Source of the DNA: Pyropia yezoensis
Taxonomy: Eukaryota > Rhodophyta > Bangiophyceae > Bangiales > Bangiaceae
DNA: 64,000 bases
Assembly (NCBI GenBank): GCA_009829735.1
Contig: CM020618.1
Location: 12,568,568-12,632,567 of the forward strand
Direction of reading: 5' to 3'
Shown here: piece after piece, positions 43,883 through 54,761 of the stretch
Position numbering within the stretch: position 1 is the stretch's first letter
How the letters are laid out: each line of letters starts with the position of its first letter
Notes under the pieces: model-generated
What the model was told of the DNA's origin: nothing
Databases searched by the model: none
What the model saw: only the letters and a program-made list of their open reading frames with translations
Translations under genes and position numbers: made by a program

Positions 43883-44720
43883 AAGAAGGCCTGTGAAGCA
43901 GTTCGGGGGGAACACGCGAGAGAGGGTCGCTTGCAGTGTTGGAGGGGGCGCCGCTGACCCGCCACCAGCGCTCGGATGCGGGCGCGCGGGGACCCTCTCT
44001 GCACTCGCTACGACGGTGCTGGTCAGTGCCAGATCTTCGCTTGACTCGGGCGACGTCGGGTCGTCCCCGCAAGTGGTCAAGGGGTCCTGGATTGAAAGAC
44101 TTGTTCCCATTTGTTCTCCTTATATCACTTACATTCGGTCCGATCGATCGACTGGCTGTACTTGACTGTGGTTTCGTCTCTGGCCCCGACTCCGAGACCT
44201 GGTCGGGGAGGTGGTCCAGCGCTGGGTCTTGCAACGGCTCATTTTACTATGGAATCGGAAGGCGTGGTCCCGGAACTGCGCGGGACCGGGGCCCAGAAAC
44301 CTATTACCGAATCGGGCTCTGTGGTGGCCTCCTGGGAGCACGTGACAACAGCCCGTACCTGCCGCGAACCCGTCCGTGCAACTGCAGGCTACTTTGTACT
44401 GGCCAATCAGCGCCCTAGAACCGGCCTCATTTCGCGGCACCTGGCCTCGGACCGATGCTGTGAGCCCCTGACAGCAGTCCTCTGCAAGACTGGGCCGGTC
44501 TGTGCAGACGGGAGATTTTTCGGCCGGTCTCACATCAAGGCATCACACGGATGCGACACGGATTTGCGGTGTTGGATGTGGTTCGGCCAAGGCCGCGGGC
44601 ACCGCCGGAGAATTCTTGTGGCCCAGAATGCGTGCGCACTTGGCGACTGTTCTGGGAGATCCTGCTGTGAACCCCCTTACGGAACTGATCATTCTTTGGA
44701 AATCGGCCATACATATCATA
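43883..44720. other. Spacer between chromovirus and pogo element, no gene seen
   Basis: Ordinary composition with short frames only. The end (44661-44710) is a 50-bp block shared in inverted orientation with 32574-32623. Confidence 0.5.
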
Positions 44721-47700
44721 TATAGTGCGTCTCCATTCATATCCCACCCTCCTGAGAGACAGATGTCGCTTCCATCCTGCACGGGTAATCTCAAACTGAC
44801 ACAATTGACCCCCAATATTGACGTTGACACAACGATCAAGTCCGACAATCGGCCGACAGACTCTTGCATGATCGACTGCCGCAAGCCGAGCGTTGCCTTG
44901 CGTCCGCGTGCCGCCTACTCCACCGACCCCGCCTCATCCCCTTCAGCCCCCTCAACGGCAGTACTACGACGCTGCCGACGTCCCATCTCAGCTGCATCTT
45001 ATGCGCGTGGCATGAGGTTGGGCGGTCGAGGATGGGGCGGATCGGAGCCTGCACCCCCCCCCCCCCCCCCCCCCCCCCCTCCCGCCTACGCCCGCCATCC
45101 CCCACCCCCACCGCCAATGTCTGCAAGCCACCCCCCCCCCGCCCCCCCTCCTGCTCAATCCTGGCACGCGGATCTCTTTCCCCTTTGTCCTCCACCTCCC
45201 CCCATGCAACCGGGCGACGGTGGCCGCTACGTTTTCCCCGGTTGTGCTGCATCCGCTGACGCCTCCCCCCCAGGCTGTGTGCACAAGTGTCGGACGTTGT
45301 AGAGGCGCTGTCGGCGGCCGTGACAACCACGAGCGCTTCCTGTCGGTGGCTATTGCTGGCACAAGGGCGCAGGGGGCGGTGCTGCCCGGAGGGCAGGGGA
45401 GGTGAGGGAGGGCAAGCGGCAAGGACGCGCAACGGTGGACAAGGGTGTCTCTCACGATGGGCCTGACGCTGACGAGTGGGGCACTGCAAGGTGTCGTCCG
45501 CGAGCCATCGGCTGTGTGGCACGTGAGTGGGGAGGGAGGACGGTGGGTAAATATTGAGTGGGCCTGATTAGGGGGTGTGTCTTTCTGGGACCTTTGCTTT
45601 TACTTTGTCAAGCATCTTGCCGTGATGGTGAGGCGGGAGTGGAGCAACATGCACGCACACCGATCCTGCTGGAGAGGATGTCCTCAGGTGGGAAACGGGG
45701 TGGGGGGTGGTGCTGCCAAGGTGTGTTCCTCAGGGGGGATGATGTGCCTGCCGAAGAGGGAGGACGCCAAGAGTCAGATGCAAAAAATTGAAACTCTCAC
45801 CCTCTAAGTCGGCACAATCAAGTACGAGTCGTGGCACTACGAGTCGGCGCTTTCAGCCACGTCTGGCCCCGCGGTCCCCCAGTCCTGCACAACGGCATCC
45901 GCCGCGCCGACCACCCCAGCAGGACGGTCTTCAATCTCCATCCACTCTTTCAGCACGGACCGCTGGGCCGCATCGTCCAGCCCCGCCAGGGCCTTGCTAC
46001 CGAGCGACATGCCCCGCATGAGCTCCAGCATGACGTCGACGTCGGCCGACACCGAGCGGAACGACGGACGGTACTCGCCGTGCAGGCGGAGCAGGTCCAC
46101 GTTGCGGATGGCGCCGAGCACGTCTGCCTTTGCCCAGCAGTGCGAAATGGCGGACGACGTCAGCTCTTCCCACGCATCCTTGACCATAATGGCCACGTCC
46201 ATCAGGTTGGCGGCCCCGCCGGCGAGCAGGCCGCCGCCCCAGCCGGCGGGGCGGCCGCGCGGGCGCACCACAAGTCCAGCCCTCTCTTGGTCATCCAGCG
46301 CCTGCGCATACTCGTCACGGTGGGTGAGAAATGATGGCCCACCGCACGCGGCCGCGGGGAGGGCCCCTCCAGCCAGGACAGTGACATCGGCCGATACAGG
46401 CACGGACGCGGCCGACGCGGGGCCGGCCACGATGACGGTGTCGGCCGTCATGGCGGCGGCCGCGGTCCATGCCGAGACGCTGGCGGCCGTCGCGCGGCCG
46501 GCCACGACGACGGCGTCGTCGTACGCGGGGACCGCGTCGGCCGACGCGGGGGCGTCCGCGGCAGCCGCGGGGGCAGTCGACACCGATGCAGGTTTGAGCG
46601 TGGCGCTCACACCGCCTGCCGGTGCGCCACCCTGGCCGGCTGCTTGCGCGTCGCGCCCAGAGGCGGCGCCGGCGTCGCCCCGCACAGGGGGCGACTGGCT
46701 GCGAGGGTCCAGCGGGGAACACTTCGTCGACAGCCGCCGACACCGCGTCACCAAGGGCGGTCACATTGCGCCCGCGGAAGCGGCGCCGGTAGCCGCGCTT
46801 GACAGCGGCAATAATGCCAGCATCCATTGGCTGGTTCCGTGCCGTGGAATTAGGGGGAAGAAAGATGAATTCCACTTGAGGATGACCGACTTCGGAATCG
46901 TGCGAGGACGCGTTGTCCATAATCAAGGCGACGCGGCGGGGGCGCCCCTCCACGGTCCCCGGAACAAACACCCTGTCAAACCACTGCTGGAAGCGAGTGG
47001 TGTCCATCCACGCGTTCGCCTGGTCCAAATAGGAGACGGGGGGGGTCAGTCCAGCTCCTCGAATGCACAGTGGAGCCATGGACGTCCCGATGATGGCGAT
47101 CGGTAGCTTCTCCCCGCCGGTCGCGTTCGTGCAGCACACCAGCGTGACGCGGTCCTTCGCCTTCATGGACTTGACGCCGCACGCCTCACGGCGCGCCCTG
47201 GCGGACACGTAGGACTGCGAGGGCAAGCAGCGGAAGAAAAGACCCGTTTCATCCATGTTGAAGATGTCCTCCGCGCGGTACGGCTCCAGCCCCTTGCGCA
47301 CCGCCTCCATGCCGCGCTCCGTCGCCTCCTTGTCCACCGCCCCTCATTGGCCGTGCAGCTTCACTGACTTAATGCCCGTCCTTGACAAAAAGCCGCGCAA
47401 GTAGCCCCGGCTGGCGCGGAAGTCGTCATGCTTGAGAGCCCTCCCGATTTCCACCGCCTTGGCCTGCAAAAGCCCAAAAGAAAAGGGCGCAGTCTTGTGC
47501 TCCAGCTGCTCAATGGCCGCAAGCCACGCTCGCAGGCGGTCGTCAACGCCCGCGTAGTGCCCCTTGCGCACGACGGTCCGCATCCCGGTCGCGTCGTCGT
47601 CGGGCATGGCCAGCCTCTTGTGGCGCGCCCTGTACACCTTGCGGCCCGCCTCCTTGGAGACCCCCGTGGGCAGCGAGGCCAGCACCGACGACCACGCGCG

Positions 47701-48340
47701 CCCCTGGGAGCGCAAGCGGTAGATCTGCTTTTTGACGGCGATGGTGATGGGCACGCGCTCCTTCCTCGGCTTCTTGAAGATCACCGTCGAGTCGGACGGC
47801 GATGGGGGTGCAGCCGCCGCGTCGACCTCCAGGCCGCTCTCGCGCGTAGCGAGGATGGCCTCCCCCCGCAGCCGCAGCGGCCACTGAAGCCGCACGCACG
47901 GAACCGGGGGCCTGCGCAGCCAGACCGGGCGCGGCCCCAATGAAGGATGCCTGCATAGCACGGGCTACCGCCTCGCCTTGCGAGGAGAGGGAAGCCATGG
48001 AGCAGCCCAAACGTGCACCAGAATCGGAGGGGACTGGGTGAGGGAATCGGGGGGGGAAGGGGAGGAGGAAGAGGGAGGAGGAGGAGGGGGGGGGGGTGGT
48101 CAGGGGACAGCAGTGGGGCCTACGACGGCGACGATGACCGCGACGGCCGCCGGCGACGGCGGCGGTGCACCCTTTTACGGTCCCAAAGTTGTTGTCGCTA
48201 TGGGGCCTCTGACGATCGCCTGCGCTTCACTCTCTGTCATTCAGAACAGTCGATCGCAAAATGCGTTGCATTCGTCGGATTTCCTGTCATTATCCCACGG
48301 GACCAGCATCCGGGCGGGATATGAATGGAGACGCACTGTA
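44721..48340 (-). mobile_element. Pogo-like DNA transposon with TIRs and TA duplication
   Basis: The left end reads TA|TAGTGCGTCTCCATTCATATCCC. The right end read inward is TA|CAGTGCGTCTCCATTCATATCCC. TA flanks lie at 44721-44722 and 48339-48340. CAGT-type ends and TA duplication are usual for pogo/Tigger elements. A CENP-B-type transposase on the minus strand lies between, interrupted by a stop and a frameshift. There is a poly-C run near 45053-45080. Confidence 0.85.
45837..47961 (-). pseudogene. Pogo/Tigger (CENP-B HTH, DDE_1) transposase, broken
   Basis: The N-terminal part (47961-47344) has a helix-turn-helix (TIAVKKQIYRLRSQGRAWSS) and a CENP-B-type DNA-binding region (RLRAWLAAIEQLEHKTAPFS, SRGYLRGFLSRTGIKSVKLHG). 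TGA at 47344-47346 interrupts, and the same frame continues into the DDE_1 core: NMDETGLFFRCLP, VALIMDNASSHD and LPPNSTARNQPMDAG. All three catalytic Asp are present. A shift near 46700 passes to the frame holding the C-terminal helix region (VAIMVKDAWEELTSSAI, HCWAKADVLGAIR), after an Ala/Val-rich insertion. The defects are only one stop and one shift, so decay is recent or the sequence is imperfect. Confidence 0.85.
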
Positions 48341-48930
48341 GATCAGAACGATCGGCCCACAATTGACCGTCGTCGCTGCAAATCTGAGATCGTCGGTCGA
48401 CTCGTCATAGGCCCACCTGGGCTTATACAGGGGTGGTACAAGGTCGGGGATTGACTGAAATAGGATAACAACAGTCCCCTCCCTCTTGGGCTCCCATCTT
48501 GGTCCCGTGGCTTGTGCTCCCAGGACAGCAACCTTGGCCACCCGGTGACTCTGACGCTGATCCCCCTTAGTGAGTGTTCCCTGAACGTGGACAGGTAACG
48601 GCTCCCTATTGCGCTACAGCCTACCGTGAGCTTGAGCCGGCAGTCGCCTTGTAAGACCGCCACTCGCGTCCTGTCCTGTAAGGAGTCGTCCCTAAGTAAG
48701 GAGTCGTCCCTAAAAGACCCTTACGGACACCCAGAGAACCTCAGATTGGGACATCCCGGTACAAGTCCTTTTTTCTTATTTGGAGGAATTGCGCGTCCAC
48801 ACGTAATCACATGGACGCCCGCTGGAGTCTGCAAACACCGGGTTGCACCCGGAAGGTCTAGCCTAAACGAATCGCCCTGAATAGACGACACAACAAGCGC
48901 CTATCACATTTTTGACCCGCCAGTCGTCGG
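48341..48930. other. No gene seen between pogo and copia elements
   Basis: It holds a short tandem repeat near 48677-48712 (AAGGAGTCGTCCCTAA twice). It may include upstream copia sequence too decayed to recognise. Confidence 0.5.
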
Positions 48931-50722
48931 GTGATTCGAGTCGGAGCGCTGCAGCAGTCGGCAGGCATCAAGCAACTGGAGTCGGGAATCGAGTCGCACA
49001 ACTCTCTAGGTGTCGGTGAGCGCTACCATTTCTTCCTACGCCGCATCTGCTGGTGCGTGCGTGCGTCTCATCCGGGCCTGCCTACGAAGGATTCCCTGGC
49101 CTTGTCTGTGTGGGGCATGAACCAGATTGCTGGGCCGAGCGGACTGGTGCCAACCCATCTGGTCTTTGGGGTTCTGCCGCGCATGCCGGTGGCCGATCAA
49201 CCTTCCCGCTCAGCGTGACCGTGTCATGGCGATGCACGCCGCACGGGCCGAGATGGCGAAGCACGTCATTACGTCGCGGCTTGAACGCGCGGTGCGAAGT
49301 CGTGTCCCAGCCGCTGCTGACGCTGTTCTCCGTGCGGGTATGTCGGTCGTGGTCTACCGCTGAAAGCCGGTGGATCAATGTGTGGGACCGTATGACGTTT
49401 TCTATACGGATGGCAAGCAGGTCTGGCTCAACGTCGGCAACTCCGTGAAACTCTTCTCCGTGGACAAGGTGAAGGAGCACGTGCCGGAGAAAGCTCAATA
49501 GACGCCGACTGAGGGAGATGGCGGTGCGACCATGGCACCAGATGCGGAGCGAGTCCGCGACGTCGTCGAGGTGTCTGACAGTGGACAAGTGGCATTGCCT
49601 CCAACGGACTCTGTGTCTCCTGGTGACAAAGATGCCCTTCCGCGAGCAACGGAGGTGCTGGTGACGGAGGTACTCCAGCCTGGAGACGCACGCGTGTCAT
49701 CCAAGCACGTTCAAGACGTACGCCGGGACGAAGCAGTCGGGCTCCTGAGGCGGAAAGTCTGGGCATTCGTCAAGCGCAAGGACCTTTCACGTGGCGTCAA
49801 CATCCTGGGCGGCCGCTTTGTCCACGCGCTGAAGCACGTTGGCACACCGAAAGAGAAGGGAAAGAGTCGCTACGTCGTGCAAGGCAACAGGGACAAGGCC
49901 AAGCCGTTTGTGGTGCACAACCTGTCGACTCAGCGGCAGCGCTCGACCAAGATCATCGTGTCTACCAGTGCGGTTCTCGGCTTCAGGATTTTTTCCGACG
50001 ATATCAACCAGTCCTACCTGCAGAGCAAGGACAAACTGTCTCGATCGGTCTACCTGTACTCACGTCAGGAGGACCGTGCCATCTTGGGTGTTGCTGATGA
50101 CAAGGTACTGCGAGCCCTCAAGCCACTGTATGGTCTGTGCGACGCGGGCGACTACTGGAACGCGACTATAACTGCACACGTCAAGGATGATCTCTGCATG
50201 TCGCCTCTGACGGGAGACCCAGCTCCGTACTACAAGGACGGGGATGGCCACGCCGATGGACTGCTTGGATCGTACGCGGACGACATTCTGCTCGGTGGCA
50301 ACGAGAACTTCCAAAGCATGACGGAGTCGTCGCTGACCCGCTTTGAGTCCAAGCCGCGTGAGTGGGACGATACTGAGTTCCTGGGCGTTTGTGTGCGCAC
50401 CCTCTCCAAGCCTTCGCGACACTTCTCATTGAGCCAGCCCGAGTACGTCAAGTTGGTGCAGACGATGCCGTTGGACGTCACCTACGACAAGTTCATCTCT
50501 ACCCGAGCTGCCGTGGCTTGGCTGGCGCACACCGACCTCTGTGCGGCGATCAACCGCGCTGCCCAAGTGTCCGCCAAGACCTTTGCCAAGCGTCACGTGC
50601 AAGAGCTGAACACGGTCTTTGGATACACTCGTGCTTAGGTGCGCTCGGACGACGGCCACCTTCTGTGCGATTGCCCGGTCGGTTCGAAGGCCGTGGCTCC
50701 CGCTTCATCTTTCTTACATTAG
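48931..50722 (+). pseudogene. Ty1/copia pol remnant (integrase end and reverse transcriptase)
   Basis: The integrase part starts with IESHNSLGVGERYH and IAGPSGLVPTHLVFGVLPRM. A frameshift near 49200 moves to QRDRVMAMHAARAEMAKHVI. In that frame TGA (49361-49363) and TAG (49499-49501) precede a 368-codon open stretch carrying RVT_2: SRYVVQGNRDKAKPF, FSDDINQSYLQSK, LKPLYGLCDAGDYW and the catalytic SYADDILLGG. TAG at 50636 interrupts again before a short in-frame continuation. No gag, no RNase H and no LTRs were found. The sequence resembles the fungal/algal copia group. Confidence 0.85.
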
Positions 50723-51888
50723 ACTCTATACCACTCGAACCACAGTGAGCACCCCAGAAAGATCGTGCTGACAAAGACGTGCCCACTTGAAGTGCAACGC
50801 CGGTGGACAGCGGCCAGTCTGCAGTATTGAGCTAGACTTTTACACACCTGTTTCCGATTCGTACCTGCGCTTTCAGTGTACCACTGGGCACATTTCGTGA
50901 AGCAAACCCGTGGAATGCGGGCCTGTTGATTCGACCACTTTCAACCTTGTTCTGTTTCCCCTTGCCCTCTGGTCCCGTTGGATGCCGCCCGCCTTCCCGC
51001 CACGGCACCCACGTGATCCGCGCGCCATCGCCACGCGCGCGCGCGCGCGGGGGGATGAGTATCCATGTGTACCCTGCGCCCGCAGCCGCGCCGGCCGTAC
51101 CGGCCCGCCCGCGGCCCGCCCGCGGCCGGCCCGCGGCCCGCCCGCCCGCCCAGCCCGTCTGGCGCGCATGCGGCCGCTGCCGCGGGCCGCCCCCTCCCCG
51201 CCCGCGCCCGCGCGGGCAGTGGCGGGGATGGCGGGTGGTCGGCAGCAGTGCACTGTGGCGGCCGTCCCCCCCCCTGCCCGCCCGCCTCCCGCTGCGGCGC
51301 CCGCGGCGGCGGCCCCACGACCATACTTAACGTCCCCGCCGCCGGCCGCCGCCGCCACCCGCGACGCCACCAACCCACCCCGCTACGCGCCCTTCCACCC
51401 ACCCTCCCCCCCCCCCTTGCCCCTCCCCTCCTCCCTCTTGGCCTCACCCCCCCCCCCCCCCCCCCCGCCCCCCCCTCCCACGCTGTTCCCTCCTGTCTAC
51501 ACGGCCGCCCGCCGCCACCCACCGCCACCCGCCTCGACGGCCGGCGGGTGGGGTGTCCCGGCCGCCGCTCGCTCCCGACCGCGCGGGGGTGGGGCGGGCA
51601 GGGCAGTGACCCCGACGGCGACGACGGCGGGCGTCTCCCTGGTGGCGCCGTCCCTTCCGCCGCCCCCCCCCCCCCCCCCCCTGACCGACGGCCGTCGGTG
51701 GGCGGTCGACGGGCGCCGCCGCGGTCGACCGGCGGGTACACGCCCTCCCTCCCCCCACCCCCCCCCCCCCCCCCCGGTGCCGTCTGCTTTTTTCTTTCTT
51801 TTTCCCACCCCCCCCCCCCCCCTGCCACCCTGTCCAGGCGCGCATCCCGCTGCTGCTGCCCGGTGGAGGACGCCGCCGCGGGGGTGCC
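50723..51888. other. No confident gene; very GC-rich with poly-C tracts
   Basis: From 50.9 kb, GC rises sharply. C-runs at about 51445-51470, 51660-51680, 51755-51775 and 51810-51825 lie on the plus strand. A (CG)n run sits at 51035-51050. It is probably the upstream region of the Siva-like gene. Confidence 0.5.
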
Positions 51889-52253
51889 ATGGCGTGTACC
51901 ATGGCCACGGGGGGGGCGGTCCCGCCGTTTGCGTCCGCTGCCACCGCCGCCGCCGCCTTTGCTGGCGGGGCCCCCGCCCCGGCGTCGGTGGCGGCAGCGG
52001 CGGCGGCGGCCGCGGCGGCCGCGGGACCGCCGCCGCCCCTCTCCCCGAGGGGCCCCGCCGTCAAGCGCCGCCGCCCCGCCGCCGACGCGGCGGCCGCCGA
52101 TGCGGCCGCCCGCTGGCCGGGTACGGCGGGGGGGGGCGGCGGGGGCGTCAAGGCCCGCCGCCTGGGGGGGGCGCCGCCCCCGCCGGCGGCGGCCCCCACC
52201 GCCGCCGCCACTGCCGACGGCGGCTGCGGCATGGCAGTGGTGGGGGGGGCGGC

Positions 52254-52300
<47 letters not shown>

Positions 52301-53569
52301 GCTCTTTGCCCGCCGCGTCGGTCGACGGCGGTCTCTGTGGGGGGGTGGCGCCCAAGGGGCGGGGGGCACCGGCCGACGCCGTCGGCGGGCCGGCGGCAGT
52401 GGCGGCGGCGGCAGCAGCAGCGGCGACGGCGGCGGGCCCCGCCGGCGTGTGGGCGGCGTGGGGGTGGCGCCGCCCCGCGGGGGGGGGCCGCCACCGCGTG
52501 TGTGCGGTCGTAGCGGGTGCGTTGGAGGGGCACGCCGGCGCTGGCGGGTGGGGCGGCCGGGGTGCGGCGCATGGCCGGGGGGGGGGGGCGGGCGCCCGCG
52601 CCTGCCGCCGCCGTGCGGGGGAGCCCAGAGGGATAGGGTATTGACGTGCGCGTGCGGTGTTCTCTTTTTTTTTGTGTGTGCCCTGTTTCTTGTCCTCCTC
52701 TTGCCCGCGTTGTTTGGCCGCCCCTCGTCCTCCCCCTCCCCCCCCACCTCCCCCCCCACCTCCCCCCCGTCCCCTTCCCGCCTGTGTCCGTGCGTGTCCC
52801 GTCGGTCACGGTGCTCCTTCCCGCTTCCCTTCCCCCCCCCCCCCCCTACGCAGCAGCAGCAGCAGCCCCCCCCCCAGTGACCACCCTTCCCCACCCCCCC
52901 GCCGCCGCACTTGTTGCCGCCGCCGCCGCTGCCGCCAATGCGGCCACCCTCCCCACCGGTGACGCGTGTGCCGTGTGCACGGCGGCGCCCGCGGCGGGCG
53001 GCGGCGCGTGTGGCCGCTGTGGCGGCGGCGCGTGTGGCGGCTGCCTGGTCGCGTGTGGCGGGTGTGGCGGCCGGTACTGCACCTTTTGTGCGGGGCCCGA
53101 CTATCGGGACCGCTTTACGGCCACCCGGTGCATTGGGTGTGCAGAGGGGGGGGGGGCAGGGGGGGGGGAGGGGGGGGGGGCGCCGCTCGACGGCGCCCGC
53201 AACGGTGGTGGTGGTGGTGGTGGTGGTGGTTGTGGTGGTGGTTGTGGTGGTGGTGGTAGTGGCGGTGGTGGCGGTGGTGGGGCTGTGGACGGTGGGCGTG
53301 GGGGAGGGGGGGGGCGTCTGGCGCTGGGGGGGGGTGGCGGGTGACCGCCGGCGGCGGAGGGGGGGGGGGGGGGAGGGGGGGGTGGTGGGTGGGCGGCGGT
53401 GAGCGTCGCCACCGACGCTGCAGACGATGACGGCGCCAGCGACGACGACGGCGACTTTTCCGACGCCGCCGATGGGGGGGAGGGGGACCCGGCGGTCACC
53501 GCCGCGGGCCTCCTCTGCTCCGACGGGTGGGAGTGCCCGTACGGGGGGGAGGAGGACCTCATCCTCTGA
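51889..53569 (+). CDS. Siva-like cysteine-rich zinc-binding protein, multi-exon
   Basis: The diagnostic part is 52961-53140: a Cys-rich block CAVC-x8-CGRC-x4-CGGC-x3-CGGC-x4-CTFC with final CIGC. It matches the C-terminal zinc box of the Siva apoptosis-regulatory family in spacing. A pyrimidine-rich intron ending CCTACGCAG at 52853 precedes this exon. An upstream ATG frame from 51889 (MACTMATGGAVPPFASAATA), with a KRRRP nuclear signal and poly-Ala, is the likely first exon. After the zinc box, (GGT)n and G-tracts lead to a stop at 53342. An acidic tail in the same frame (TDAADDDGASDDDGDFSD, ending YGGEEDLIL) closes at TGA 53567-53569, suggesting a further intron. Exon ends are not fixed. Confidence 0.6.
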
Positions 53570-54761
53570 GCGCATCCCCCTATGTACTCCGCCAACTGGA
53601 AGTGGTCGGATTGTGCTGAGTAGGGCTGAAGCGTATATACCTACCTATTCCTGCGCTTGGTGACCGACCATGCAAGCGCATTTGTTAAGCTAATGTTGTA
53701 TTGGAACGAGTATCAAGCGAGTAATACCGAGGGCGTCCGATCGTCCCTGGTAGATGGTGTTGTGCCACCCCCCCCCCCCCCCGCCTTCCCCTCCTCCCCC
53801 CACCCCCCCCCACCCCCCCCATCCACCCCCCCACCCGTCTTTGTTCTCCCCCCACCCCCCCTTTCCCCGCCCTTCCCTCCCCCCCCCACCCGTGTGTACT
53901 CTCCGCGCACCCCCCGCCCCGTCTCCCCGCCGGCCCCTGCGCACCCCAACCCCACCATAACTCAACTGCACATGGATTGCAACTTTGTCAAAGCCCGCGG
54001 CGTTGCAGTGCGGCACGCGGCGGCTGTCCCCCACTCCCAAGGACCACACGGGCGCGGCCCGCTTCCCCGCTACCGCTGTCAATGTGACCATCGCGGGGAA
54101 AGCATATACGGGCCGGGGTTCCACGGCGGGTGGCGGGGGCGGGGAGCCCCGTCCGCAACACCGTCGCTGCAAGGGATGAGGGACGGCAGCGGCAGCCGGT
54201 CGGGCGCCCCGTCTGTTCCGCGTGGGAGGGTTGGGTGGGACGGCCCCACCTCAGCGGCGGCGGCGGCGGTGCCCCCGTCCCCCCCCCCCCCGTCGCCCCC
54301 GCCCCAGGGGCGGCCCACCGCCCACCCTCCCCCCCCTGCGCGGTCGAGGTACACACGGCACGCCTCGCCCGTGACGGTGCCAATGGGGCGGAACCTACCA
54401 GCTGGACACCACCACCGCCACGCCTCCGGCTGCCCCGCCACCGCGCAAGTGCGCCAGCAGCGGCGGCGTGAAGGGCAGTTGACCGTGGCGTTGGTGCCAA
54501 GGCCTCGGAAGGGGCACTTTAGAAGCTTGCGGTCGGTCCCATGCATGTCTTGAGGGAGGGGCGGGTGTCGTTGGTGGGGGAGGGCGGGCTGCTGCGCCCC
54601 GGTGATCGCCCCCAATGGGATGGACCACACGCGCTGCGCGTAGCCAGCCCGAAGAGGCTGAGGTGGGGCCAAAAACAGAAGAAGAGAAAACAAAAAGAAT
54701 GTTCGGATCGCCTCACGCCGTCTCGTCACTGCAGGCAGTCGCTCAGCTGGGTCCCACGTGC
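53570..54761. other. No gene seen; poly-C rich 3' region
   Basis: 53768-53950 is mostly C-runs. The remainder has ordinary GC-rich frames with no recognised motif on either strand. Confidence 0.5.

Noticed and set aside
48400-51000. LTRs for the copia remnant
   Set aside because: No direct repeat of LTR size was found on the two sides of the pol remnant.
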